Below are positions 38,684-47,357 of a DNA stretch of 64,000 bases, piece by piece. The stretch covers positions 372,001 to 436,000 of the forward strand of contig UBNV01000003.1 of assembly GCA_900466945.1 (NCBI GenBank), read 5' to 3'. How positions within the stretch are numbered: the stretch's first letter is position 1; each line of letters opens with the position of its first letter. Both the position numbers and the translations under genes were made by a program. The DNA comes from Hyphomicrobiales bacterium (lineage in GTDB: Bacteria; Pseudomonadota; Alphaproteobacteria; Rhizobiales; Rhizobiaceae). Under the pieces are notes generated by a model, which was not told where the DNA came from, did no database searches, and saw nothing but the letters and a program-made list of their open reading frames with translations.

Positions 38684-40534
38684 TCAGCTGCGCCCGAACA
38701 GCCGTTCGATATCAGAGAGCTTGAGCTCCACATAGGTCGGGCGTCCATGATTGCATTGGCCGGAGCCCGGCGTCTGCTCCATCTGGCGCAAAAGCGCGTT
38801 CATCTCCTCGACCCGAAGGCGCCGGCCTGATCGTACAGACCCATGGCAGGCCATGGTTGCGGCGACATGTTCCAGCTTGGCCGACAGCCGGTCGGCCGTA
38901 TCCCATTCGGCGATCTCGTCGGCAAGGTCGCGCACCAGCTGCGAGGCATCCATTTCACCGAGCATGGCCGGTGTCTCGCGTACCGCAATCGCGCCGGGGC
39001 CGAAGCGCTCGATCGCAAGCCCCAATTGCTCGAGGCTTTCCGCATGGACCATCAGCCGGTCGCAATCTTCTTCCGGCAGGTCGACGATGTCTGGAATGAG
39101 CAGCCCCTGCGAAGGCAGCCGGCGCCCCGAGAGCGCCTTGCGCATCTGTTCGAAGACCAGCCGCTCATGGGCGGCATGCTGGTCGACGATCACGAGCCCG
39201 TCTTCCGTCTGCGCCACGATGTAGTTGGCATGCACCTGCGCCCGTGCGGCCCCGAGCGGATAACTCGCGATTGCCTCGACCGAACCGCCATGAGGGGCAG
39301 GGGTGGCCGGAACCGGTTCGCTCCGGGCGGTCGGTACCGACAGGCTGTCGAACGCGACCTGCGCCGCCTCGGCCAAACCACGTGCGGCAGGTGCCGCCGC
39401 AGCAGCAAGGCCGCCACTGAAGCTCGGCGCACTGCGGTAGAGCGGCCGCGACGGCGAATTGGCCGGTGACCAGGCCTGGGCCGGCTGCGGCGAGAATCCG
39501 GGACGGAAGGCGCGCAGCATGCCGCCGGCCCCAGTGGTCGCCGCCCGGTCGCCTTCGCGTTGCAGCGACTGCCGGATGGCACCCACGATGAGGCCGCGCA
39601 CCAGCGCCGGATCGCGGAAGCGCACATCCGACTTCGCTGGATGCACGTTGACGTCGACGAGCGCCGGATCGAGGGTCAACGACAACACCGCCACCGGATA
39701 ACGTCCCTGCGGAATGGTCTCGGCATAGGCGCCGCGGATCGCCGACAGGATCTGCTTGTCCTGCACCGGCCGCCCGTTGACGAAGGCATATTGATGGGCG
39801 GAATTGCCCCGGTTGAAGGTCGGAACGCCAGCGAAGCCGGTTAGCCGCACGTCCTCCCGTTCGGCATCGAGTTCGATCGCATTGTCCTTGAAGTCGGCAC
39901 CCAGCACCTGGGCGATGCGCGCCAGATGATCGTCGCCGGTGCCCGGGAATTCGAGCGTCGAGCGGTCTGTGCCTGAAAGCACGAAGCGGATGGCCGGGAA
40001 GGCGATCGCCATGCGCTTGACGATCTCGGTGATCGCGCCGGCCTCCGCCTTTTCCGTTTTCATGAACTTGAGGCGCGCGGGCGTCGCGAAGAAGAGATCG
40101 CGCACCTCGACAGTTGTGCCCGGATTGGCGGCAGCCGGCCGGACGTCGCCAACCTTGCCGCCGGTAACGACGATCTCCGCGCCACTGTCGGCTCTGGCCG
40201 GACGGCTGGTGATGGTCAGTTTCGCAACCGAGCCGATCGAGGGCAGGGCCTCGCCACGAAAGCCGAGCGAGCGAATGTCGAAAAGCGTCTCGCTGAGCTT
40301 GGAGGTGCAATGCCGGCGAATGGCGAGCGCCAGATCCTCGGGCCCCATGCCGCAGCCATTGTCGATCACGCGCAGCAATGTCTTGCCGCCGCCCGCGGTC
40401 GCCACCTCGATCCGGGTGGCGCCTGCGTCGATCGCATTCTCGATCAATTCCTTCGCCGCACTGGCTGGCCGTTCGATGACCTCGCCGGCCGCGATCTGGT
40501 TGATGAGGGTCTCTGAGAGCTGCTTGATGTTCAT
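38684..40534 (-). CDS. mutL: DNA mismatch repair protein MutL
   Basis: 616 residues. Begins [23 protein letters not shown] ATPase with Glu32 ([10 protein letters not shown]), DNGCGM and [14 protein letters not shown] Pro/Ala-rich linker (about 335-430) leads to the C-terminal dimerisation domain, which carries the endonuclease motif [12 protein letters not shown] (DQHAxxExxxxE). So this MutL should nick DNA itself, as in bacteria lacking MutH. The frame is open 24 codons upstream of the chosen ATG. Divergent from the PAS-REC gene. Confidence 0.96.
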   Translation of the reverse strand: MNIKQLSETLINQIAAGEVIERPASAAKELIENAIDAGATRIEVATAGGGKTLLRVIDNGCGMGPEDLALAIRRHCTSKLSETLFDIRSLGFRGEALPSIGSVAKLTITSRPARADSGAEIVVTGGKVGDVRPAAANPGTTVEVRDLFFATPARLKFMKTEKAEAGAITEIVKRMAIAFPAIRFVLSGTDRSTLEFPGTGDDHLARIAQVLGADFKDNAIELDAEREDVRLTGFAGVPTFNRGNSAHQYAFVNGRPVQDKQILSAIRGAYAETIPQGRYPVAVLSLTLDPALVDVNVHPAKSDVRFRDPALVRGLIVGAIRQSLQREGDRAATTGAGGMLRAFRPGFSPQPAQAWSPANSPSRPLYRSAPSFSGGLAAAAAPAARGLAEAAQVAFDSLSVPTARSEPVPATPAPHGGSVEAIASYPLGAARAQVHANYIVAQTEDGLVIVDQHAAHERLVFEQMRKALSGRRLPSQGLLIPDIVDLPEEDCDRLMVHAESLEQLGLAIERFGPGAIAVRETPAMLGEMDASQLVRDLADEIAEWDTADRLSAKLEHVAATMACHGSVRSGRRLRVEEMNALLRQMEQTPGSGQCNHGRPTYVELKLSDIERLFGRS

Positions 40535-40813
40535 CGGTCCATTTTCGCGGATTCGAGGCGCCGACGAAAGGTGAAATCGCGAGATATCACCGCTCATGCC
40601 CATCATTAAGCGGGCCTTAACGGAATGTCTCTAGTTTGAACAATGACTTGCAATGTCTCTTCAAGCAGGTCTGCTGGCAGCGGAATGAGGACACGGGCCG
40701 GAGTGCTCCTCGATTTCACCCCTGCCCGAAGGCTCCCCGGCATGCGTCCGTCATGGCATCGGCCCGATGCAATACTCGCTGCCATCAGCGGCGAGATTCC
40801 CAGAGGCAGCAGT

Positions 40814-42589
40814 GTGACCGAGTTTCCACCGGCCCCCGGCCAGGACCAGAGACGTGAGGGGCCCGACAATCCGTCGACCGAAGCCTCGCTCGACGCTGCC
40901 CTGTTGGATTCGGTCTCGGAAGCATTTTCTGCCGCCTTCATCGTCTATGATCGCCACGACCATCTGATCTTTGCCAGCCGCAGTGCCCGTCAGTTCCTTC
41001 CCCTTCCGTCTGCCTTCTTCGCGCCCGGAACCCGCCTGAGAGACATTCTCGGCGCGGCTTATGATTCTGGGCTTCGCCATGCGGCGAGCGGCCAGTCCGA
41101 AGCCATCTCGCTCAGCCGTGAGGAATGGCTGAATGGCCAGATTGCCGCCCATTGGAAAGAACGCTCGGAATTTCAGTCCACGTCCGATGGCAAGCGCTGG
41201 ACCCGCTTTTCCAAGCGCCGCCTATCGTCCGGTTTCGGCTTCTGCCTGATGAGCGATATCACCGAGCAAAAACGTCGCGAAGAGCAGTGGCGCGCCGACA
41301 TCGAGCGTGTTCAACTCACCGAGGAAATCCTCGACAATCTCGCCCATCCGGTTTTCGTCCAGGATCGCAATCTCCAGCTCGTCGCCGTCAACAAGGTGTT
41401 CTGTGCGGCGGTTTCCGTCGGCGCCGAAAATGCCCTTGGGGGGGCGATCTCCAATTTTTTCGAACCAGAGGTCGCCGCCCGGCTGCTGGCCGCCTCGCGC
41501 CACGTCCTTGAGACGGGGGTCACCTCGTCTCTCACTGTGCCCATGCGGCTCTACGGTGATCCACCGCGCCCGATTCTTGTTCATGTCCAGCGCGTTGGCA
41601 CACCCGGTCGATATCTCGTCGTGGCGAGCCTCGGCGAGGTGGGTGCAACGGCAGACATTGCTCCTTCCGATCCGGTGGAAAAACTCGCCTCGTCTGATGG
41701 GAATGGTCGTGACGACGGCGTTGTCGACGGACGTCTCACCGGCCGCAAGGCCTTGCTCGTCACCGACGACCGCGAGTTCGAAGCGCGTGCTCTGGAAATT
41801 CTGCAGCTGCTAGGTCTCGACAGTTGCTGTGTCCGCGACGATCAGGAACTTGATGCCTTCCTGTCTGTCGCCCGGTCCGTCGGCGTGGTGGTCGATCTCG
41901 CGATCGTCGATGTCGATCTCGATATGCGCTGCCTGGAACTCCTCCAGGCGGTAGATGTCGACTACATCACCTTGCCGATTTCCGACATCGCCGGCGACCT
42001 TGCCTTCAGCGTCCTCGATCGCATGACCGCCCTCAGGGCCGCACCCGTGCCAGCGGACGACTGGGAAATCACCACGGACGATACGCCGTCGATGCCTGTC
42101 CGCGACGCGGGTGCCGACGTGGGGCTCTCCGAAATCCGCAGCCACCACGTCCCATCGCCGTCACCCATCCCTCCGTCGCCCTCCCATCAGTCGCCTTCCA
42201 TGGTCCTCGTTGCGGAAGACAACGAGATCAACCAGATCGTCTTCTCGCAGATCCTCGAAGGTCTGGGCTATGCCTACCGCATCTGTGCAGACGGCGAGAG
42301 TGCAGTCCGTCTATGGACCGAACTGAAGCCGGCAATCGTCTTGATGGACGTCACGCTTCCCGGGATCAACGGCTTCGAGGCGGCCCGCCGCATCCGGCAG
42401 ATGCCGACCGAGGGCATGGGGCCGACCCCCATTATCGGGGTTCTCGCCCAGGCATTTGACCGCGACCGCGAAGCCTGCTTCGCCTCCGGCATGGATGAGG
42501 TGATCCTGAAGCCGCTCAGCCCCGATGTCATCGACCAGGCGATCCGCCGCCTCGTGCCCGACATCGCCCGGCTCGCCTCGAGCGCCTGA
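40814..42589 (+). CDS. PAS-PAS-REC-REC signalling protein without kinase core
   Basis: 591 residues from the chosen GTG (GAGG 7 bases upstream); the frame is open back to 40643 and ATGs at 40685 or 40742 are possible. PAS domains at about 26-150 and 165-290 (LLDSVSEAFSAAFIVYDR and EEILDNLAHPVFVQDRNL). A degenerate receiver follows (about 310-430), a Pro/Ser linker, then a receiver at 463-585 with AEDNEIN, phospho-acceptor Asp512 (LMDVTLPG) and LKPL lysine; the usual Thr/Ser is Leu. No HisKA or HATPase domain. It lies 112 bases upstream of the GGDEF-EAL gene and may act with it. Confidence 0.82.
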   Translation: MTEFPPAPGQDQRREGPDNPSTEASLDAALLDSVSEAFSAAFIVYDRHDHLIFASRSARQFLPLPSAFFAPGTRLRDILGAAYDSGLRHAASGQSEAISLSREEWLNGQIAAHWKERSEFQSTSDGKRWTRFSKRRLSSGFGFCLMSDITEQKRREEQWRADIERVQLTEEILDNLAHPVFVQDRNLQLVAVNKVFCAAVSVGAENALGGAISNFFEPEVAARLLAASRHVLETGVTSSLTVPMRLYGDPPRPILVHVQRVGTPGRYLVVASLGEVGATADIAPSDPVEKLASSDGNGRDDGVVDGRLTGRKALLVTDDREFEARALEILQLLGLDSCCVRDDQELDAFLSVARSVGVVVDLAIVDVDLDMRCLELLQAVDVDYITLPISDIAGDLAFSVLDRMTALRAAPVPADDWEITTDDTPSMPVRDAGADVGLSEIRSHHVPSPSPIPPSPSHQSPSMVLVAEDNEINQIVFSQILEGLGYAYRICADGESAVRLWTELKPAIVLMDVTLPGINGFEAARRIRQMPTEGMGPTPIIGVLAQAFDRDREACFASGMDEVILKPLSPDVIDQAIRRLVPDIARLASSA

Positions 42590-42701
42590 TCACCCGATTT
42601 TTGGGGTGTCTGCGGCGCTTACTCCGCGCGTATCGATATGATTATTTTAATGTTTTAGTCCCATTCTGGCACGCGTGGAAGAACCGTACCAGGAAGCATG
42701 A

Positions 42702-44063
42702 ATGAGTGCCGCCGGAATCGCCTTTGACACCCAGGGTCAGGGCGACCAGAAGACAACAGGTTATACCGATCGATTGACCGGCCTCGGCAACCGCCACCGG
42801 CTGGGCGATAAGGTGCGCCAGCTTGCGGCCGACCGCGCGACAGATCCCGCGCCCTTCACAGTCGGTATCGTCAATCTCGACGGCTTCAAGCCGATCAACG
42901 ATCTCTTCGGCCAGGCCGCCGGCGACGAAATCCTCTGCCAGGTCGCCCACCGCCTCAAGGCCTGCGTGCCGGACGGCGCGACCGTCACTCGTCACGATGG
43001 CGACGAATTCGCCATCGTCCTGCCACTGGTCTTCGAACGACTGGGTGCAGAACGCGCCGGGCAACTGATCAAGGACGTCCTCTCTGCCCCCTACGATCTC
43101 GGCGACCGCAACGTCCGCCTTTCAGCATCCCTCGGCTTTGCCGTCTATCCCTTTGCCGGCGAAGACTTCGAAGAGCTGATGAAGAGTGCCGAAACGGCGC
43201 TTTACCGCTCCAAGCGACGTGGCCGCGGCCAAATCACCGTCTATTCCCGCGAGATCGCCCAGGAGATGAAGCAGGCGACGCAGCTCGAACAGGCGCTGCG
43301 CAATGCCATCATCAACGACACCGTCGACGTGCATTTTCAGCCAATCGTGCGCCTGCGCGACAACCGCGTCGTCGGTTTCGAAGCGCTTGCCCGCTGGATC
43401 GATCCCGATCTCGGCTTCGTCTCCCCGGCCGTCTTCGTGCCGCTCGCTGAAGAGCGCGGCTTCATCGATACGCTCTCCGAAACGCTGCTGCGCAAGGCCG
43501 CCGAAGCGACGCTGGCCTGGCCGCGCGACCTCTTCCTGTCCTTCAATCTCTCCTCGGTCCAGTTGATGGACCTCCGCACCTCGTTCAACACGCTGTCGAT
43601 TCTCAACAGCGTCGGCTTTGATCCGCGCCGCCTGGAGCTTGAGATCACCGAAACGGCCGTCATGTCCTCTGCCGATACCGCCCGCCGCATCATCAAGGAG
43701 CTGAAGGATGCCGGCATCCGCATTTCGCTCGATGATTTCGGCACTGGCCAGTCCAGCCTAGGTCGGCTGCGCGAGTTTACCTTCGACAAGGTGAAGATCG
43801 ACCGCGCCTTCGTCTCAGCGATCACCACCGACCGCACCTCGGAACACATCATCAAGGCGATTGTCAGCATGTGTGAAGGCCTCGACCTCGAAGTCGTCGC
43901 GGAAGGTATCGAGACGGAGTGCGAAGCGCAAAAGCTGCGGGAACTCGGCTGCGGTATGGGCCAAGGCTACTATTTTGGCAAGCCGGCCGACGCTGCGGCC
44001 ACCCTGCGTTACCTGGCCGAGCACCATCACGACTTTGCGCTCGTCGATCGCGCCTCGGCCTGA
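42702..44063 (+). CDS. GGDEF-EAL protein, degenerate GGDEF, intact EAL phosphodiesterase
   Basis: 453 residues, no membrane helix. GGDEF domain (about 20-180) carries DGDEF at 99-103 in place of GGDEF, so cyclase activity is doubtful. The EAL domain (195-440) keeps EALARW (227-232), NLSSVQL, ELEITETAVM, DDFGTGQSSL, KIDRAFV, AEGIET and GQGYYFGKP, so c-di-GMP hydrolysis is expected, perhaps GTP-modulated by the GGDEF-like domain. Start after AGGAA. Follows the PAS-REC-REC gene. Confidence 0.93.
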   Translation: MSAAGIAFDTQGQGDQKTTGYTDRLTGLGNRHRLGDKVRQLAADRATDPAPFTVGIVNLDGFKPINDLFGQAAGDEILCQVAHRLKACVPDGATVTRHDGDEFAIVLPLVFERLGAERAGQLIKDVLSAPYDLGDRNVRLSASLGFAVYPFAGEDFEELMKSAETALYRSKRRGRGQITVYSREIAQEMKQATQLEQALRNAIINDTVDVHFQPIVRLRDNRVVGFEALARWIDPDLGFVSPAVFVPLAEERGFIDTLSETLLRKAAEATLAWPRDLFLSFNLSSVQLMDLRTSFNTLSILNSVGFDPRRLELEITETAVMSSADTARRIIKELKDAGIRISLDDFGTGQSSLGRLREFTFDKVKIDRAFVSAITTDRTSEHIIKAIVSMCEGLDLEVVAEGIETECEAQKLRELGCGMGQGYYFGKPADAAATLRYLAEHHHDFALVDRASA

Positions 44064-44084
44064 CTGACACCTCAACACGCAAAG

Positions 44085-44108
44085 AAAAGGCGGCGCCGAA
44101 GCGCCGCC
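44085..44108 (-). terminator. Terminator of the PRC-barrel gene
   Basis: Perfect 8-bp stem GGCGGCGC / GCGCCGCC with a CGAA loop, followed on the minus strand by TTTTCTTT. No T-run on the plus strand. Confidence 0.7.
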
Positions 44109-44141
44109 CGTCAGGACTTTAATACGTCCCTCGTTCTCGGA

Positions 44142-44819
44142 TCAGTTGTCCGTCGACGACGTGGTCGTGCCGTCGGTCGTGGTCATGCCCGTACCGGTCG
44201 TAGCAGAGCCGGCGTCGGCAGCCTGGTCATCCAGCGTGCGGAATTCCGGCGCGTTGGTCAGGCTTTCGGCCGTTTCCGTGGTCGTCAGACGGACTTCAGC
44301 TTCAGCCACGACTTCAGCCTGGGTTTCGCCGTCGGCAGCCGCGTCAGCAGCATCGCCAGATGCAGTTTCGCGGGTGATCGTGATCTTGTCGAACGGAATG
44401 GCGACGTTCTTTTCGCCGATGCCGAGGAAGCCGCCGACGCCGACGACAGCTGCGACAACGCCGCCGTCATCCTGCACGAGCAGGTCGTTGATGTCGCCGA
44501 TCGACTGGTTGTCGGCGGTGTAAATGGGCTGACCCATGAAGTCGCTGACCGAAATCTGGTTTTCAGCCTGCTCCGTCAGATAGGTGGCGCTGCCGGCAGC
44601 ATCAGCAGCCGGTGCCTGGGCCGTAGTGCCCATCGAGCCGGAGTTGGTATCGGTCGACGCGTCCGGGGTAACCGGAGCCGGGGTGGCTGCGCCATCGGTT
44701 GCGGCCGGCGGGGTCGTTGTGGCGCCGGGGGTGGTGGCGTCCTGAGCAACCGCGAACGGAGCCATGGCGGTGGAGCTGAGCAGCATGACTGCGGCGAGGG
44801 TCTTGAGTGACTTGTTCAT
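44142..44819 (-). CDS. Exported PRC-barrel protein with Thr/Ala-rich flanks
   Basis: 225 residues. Signal peptide 1-26 (ending AVAQ), a Thr/Pro/Ala-rich linker (about 27-75), a PRC-barrel domain (about 85-140: SVSDFMGQPIYTADNQSIGD and IGEKNVAIPFDKI), and a Thr/Ser/Gly-rich acidic tail. The ATG at 44819 follows AGGTAGG. PRC barrels of this exported type are common in rhizobia, role unknown. Monocistronic, with a clear terminator. Confidence 0.85.
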   Translation of the reverse strand: MNKSLKTLAAVMLLSSTAMAPFAVAQDATTPGATTTPPAATDGAATPAPVTPDASTDTNSGSMGTTAQAPAADAAGSATYLTEQAENQISVSDFMGQPIYTADNQSIGDINDLLVQDDGGVVAAVVGVGGFLGIGEKNVAIPFDKITITRETASGDAADAAADGETQAEVVAEAEVRLTTTETAESLTNAPEFRTLDDQAADAGSATTGTGMTTTDGTTTSSTDN

Positions 44820-45038
44820 GGTGGACCTACCTTTCCTCTGAGATGGTCTGCGACTGACGCTGCCTGTCGTCATTTCGACTGCGGCGGCGTCGGTTCGAGA
44901 GGAAAATGTCCGGGAGGCGGCTTCGTTCCGCAGAGAGGTGCGAGTTTATTTTACCCGTGTGACGGGAACAAAATGACGGCTTGTCGGTTTGCCGGCCCCT
45001 CGTCGAGGGCCGGCAGTTTGATCGATTGACGAACGAAT

Positions 45039-45923
45039 TCAAAGCTTGAAGCGCGGCTCGGCCTTGCCCTTCACGGTTACGCCGAGATCGAAAGTCGCCC
45101 CCGCAATGGGATCGGCTTCCCGCTCCGCGTCCGACAATCCCTCCCAGCAGGAGGTCACGGCGAGGCGGTCGAAACCGTCGCCGAAAAAGGCCGGGCAGGT
45201 GGGACGACGCATCGGTGTTGCATAGCGCGCGATATGGCTGCCATCCGGCCCGTAACGGTCGACGCCGCCGCCATCCCAGTTCGCATTCCAGATCGTGCCG
45301 TCGAGGTCGACAACGGAGCCGTCGATGACGCCAGGACGTTTGGACTGGTCGATCAAGATTGTAGGCTCGGATACAGGACGCCCCGTCGCTGGATCGAGCG
45401 CCACCCGCATCATGTGATTGACCTTTGAATCGTTGAAATAGCCGACGGAGCCGTCCGGCGAGAAGCAGATGCCGTTCGGAATGCTGACGGCATCGAAGAG
45501 CTTCGTCACCGAGGTCCCGGCCACGTGATAGATCGCGCCGGCGCCGGTTTCTGCCGTCCGGCTCATCGTACCGATCCAGAGTGCACCGCTGGGATGCACC
45601 CGCCCGTCGTTCGAACGGTTCTGCGGCTTGTCTTCTATGGCGGCATAAGAAGAGAGCGTGCCGCTGACGCTGTCACGCAGGAAGAGCCCTTGGTCCGAGG
45701 CGATCAGCTGCCGCTGCTCATCGATCACGGCGAAAACGCTGCCGAGGAAGGGCAGCGCGTGCGTCTTCAAGCCGCCCGCTTTGACATCGAACTCGCACAG
45801 CGACTTGCCCAGAATGTCGAACCAGAAGAGGGCGCCGGAGATCGGGTCATAAGTGGGGCCTTCGCCCAGTTCCATACGGTCCTCGGTCAGCACCTTGCCG
45901 TTGAAGCTTTCTGTCGCAATCAC
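45039..45923 (-). CDS. SMP-30/gluconolactonase-family hydrolase
   Basis: 294 residues forming the six-bladed propeller. Signatures: LGEGPTYDPISGALFWFDI at the N-terminus (metal-ligand Glu), NRSNDGRVHPSGALWIGTMS, ISIPNGICFSPDG-like segment (SIPNGICFSPDGSVGYFND), and PTCPAFFGDGFDRLAVTS. The family hydrolyses sugar lactones with a divalent metal. No sugar-pathway gene is adjacent, so the substrate is unknown. Divergent from the LuxR gene. Confidence 0.88.
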   Translation of the reverse strand: MIATESFNGKVLTEDRMELGEGPTYDPISGALFWFDILGKSLCEFDVKAGGLKTHALPFLGSVFAVIDEQRQLIASDQGLFLRDSVSGTLSSYAAIEDKPQNRSNDGRVHPSGALWIGTMSRTAETGAGAIYHVAGTSVTKLFDAVSIPNGICFSPDGSVGYFNDSKVNHMMRVALDPATGRPVSEPTILIDQSKRPGVIDGSVVDLDGTIWNANWDGGGVDRYGPDGSHIARYATPMRRPTCPAFFGDGFDRLAVTSCWEGLSDAEREADPIAGATFDLGVTVKGKAEPRFKL

Positions 45924-46274
45924 ACCTGTCCTCCTTGTCGATCATAATCTCTACCTAGCCGCGCTTTCAGGGGTGCAGACAGCCGTTTACGGTAAAATTG
46001 ATGGGGTATCTGGACCCTGTGAGCTTTACAAGTCTATGCTCTTGCAACCCGAGGGAAGAGATTCGCTTTCGTGTCGCCTTTGGCATACTTCACCCAGACT
46101 GGTGCCGGTGCGAAAGACAGGTTGAGTCAGGGCTTGAAGCGATGGTGTGACGCTTGGAATTCTTCACGCCTTTCCGAATGACGGCCAGTGGCAGGTGCAA
46201 ATACAATTGACGTATACGCCTTCGATGAGCTTCCCGAAAATCATGATCGGTGATCCGGTTAGGGTCTGTGTGCG
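45924..46274. other. Intergenic region between SMP-30 and luxR genes
   Basis: About 350 bases between divergent genes. I find no lux-box-type palindrome, terminator or reading frame that I can support; it presumably holds both promoters. Confidence 0.3.
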
Positions 46275-47012
46275 ATGACGAACCAGGACATGGCAGCTGC
46301 CGCCCGCGTCGAAGGCCTGATCGCCGATGTGAAGGGCTTCAAGACCCAGTTCGATGTCTTCCGATTCATGAAGCGCGTAACCGAAGTTTATGGCGCTCGT
46401 GCCTTCATGGTGCTCAACATGCCGGGTTCCACCGCCCAGGATCTGAGCAGCAGCTCGATCATCACCAACTGGCCGGCCGATCTTCTGACGGAATTCGATC
46501 AGGTCTCGCTTCTGGCGGGAAGCCCGGTGCTGGCGCATCTGCGTCGCTCCTCGATCCCGCTGCGCTTCGACATCGACGATGTGGCACTTCAACGCGACCC
46601 CAAGTCCGGTGAAATTTCCAAGGCGCTCTTCACGCGTTTCCGGATGAACCGCGGGGCCTATTTTCCCGTCCATGACGCGGCCGGCGCGCGGGGGGCCATT
46701 TCCTTCATCGGAGATCGCGAGCATTTCGATTCGCGCGAGATGATGGAGCTGGCCTATCTCGCAGCCCATATTTTCAATCGTCTCGCCGAGATCCGCGAGA
46801 TGGACAGCCGCGGCAGCGACATGCTCACCGAACGCGAGCTCGATTGCCTGAACTGGACGGCCGCCGGTAAGACCAGTGTCGAGATCGCCGAGATCCTTAC
46901 CCTCTCGGAGCACACAATCAATCACTACCTCAACAGGGCCACCAAGAAACTGGACGCGGTGAACCGCACCCAGGCTGTCGCCAAGGCGCTGCGTCTCGGC
47001 TTGATCAAGTAA
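46275..47012 (+). CDS. LuxR-family regulator with unusual autoinducer-domain residues
   Basis: 245 residues. N-terminal autoinducer-binding domain (about 15-165) and C-terminal LuxR HTH (180-240: LTERELDCLNWTAAGKTSVE then IAEILTLSEHTINHYL). By alignment with TraR, the ligand-binding Trp57, Tyr61, Asp70 and Trp85 correspond to Leu70, Phe74, Ser83 and Phe98; only Pro84 (TraR Pro71) is kept. No luxI-type synthase is nearby, so it is a LuxR solo that may bind a non-AHL ligand. The start codon lacks a strong ribosome site. Confidence 0.88.
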   Translation: MTNQDMAAAARVEGLIADVKGFKTQFDVFRFMKRVTEVYGARAFMVLNMPGSTAQDLSSSSIITNWPADLLTEFDQVSLLAGSPVLAHLRRSSIPLRFDIDDVALQRDPKSGEISKALFTRFRMNRGAYFPVHDAAGARGAISFIGDREHFDSREMMELAYLAAHIFNRLAEIREMDSRGSDMLTERELDCLNWTAAGKTSVEIAEILTLSEHTINHYLNRATKKLDAVNRTQAVAKALRLGLIK

Positions 47013-47132
47013 GTGTAAACGCTGGTGCATTTTTGTGCGCCATGCCTGGGCTCCGCCTGTTTTCCCGGCATCTTGCCTCGTCTCCGAACACGTCCTGCCC
47101 CCCTTCAGCGCCGGTTTCCGGTTCCTTTTCGT

Positions 47133-47149
47133 CTGGCACGCTTCCTGCA
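47133..47149 (+). promoter_or_regulatory. Putative sigma-54 (-24/-12) promoter
   Basis: CTGGCACGCTTCCTGCA matches the sigma-54 consensus YTGGCACG-N4-TTGCW except one base in the -12 element; GG and GC are exactly 10 bases apart. A start at about 47160 would produce the structured RNA just downstream and could also read into mrp. No enhancer site was identified. Confidence 0.5.
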
Positions 47150-47159
47150 TTGCTGGTGG

Positions 47160-47252
47160 AGTCCAGAGGGGACGTTGCACGACACCCTTCAAAGGGTGCA
47201 GCCTGACAAGCCGCCGCGGGGGGTGCTCTCCGCAGGCGGCTTGTCTGTTTCT
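47160..47252 (+). ncRNA. Candidate structured small RNA or mrp leader
   Basis: From the predicted sigma-54 start the RNA would fold into two hairpins: ACCCTT-CA-AAGGGT (47184-47197) and a long stem (47205-47245) of GACAAGCCGCC / GGCGGCTTGTC extended inward by GCGGGG / CTCCGC with one bulged A. The latter is followed by TGTTTCTG, a weak terminator-like tail. No protein frame fits. The remaining parts of the 345-base gap between luxR and mrp show nothing else. It could equally be an attenuator of mrp. Confidence 0.35.
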
Positions 47253-47357
47253 GCGGCAATGGTTGCACCCTCTCCACCGCATTTGCGGTTGGCGAACGCC
47301 TCCCGGTCCATTATCTGGTGTCCCAGACATGCAAGACCGAGCGGAAAGAAAATCGAA

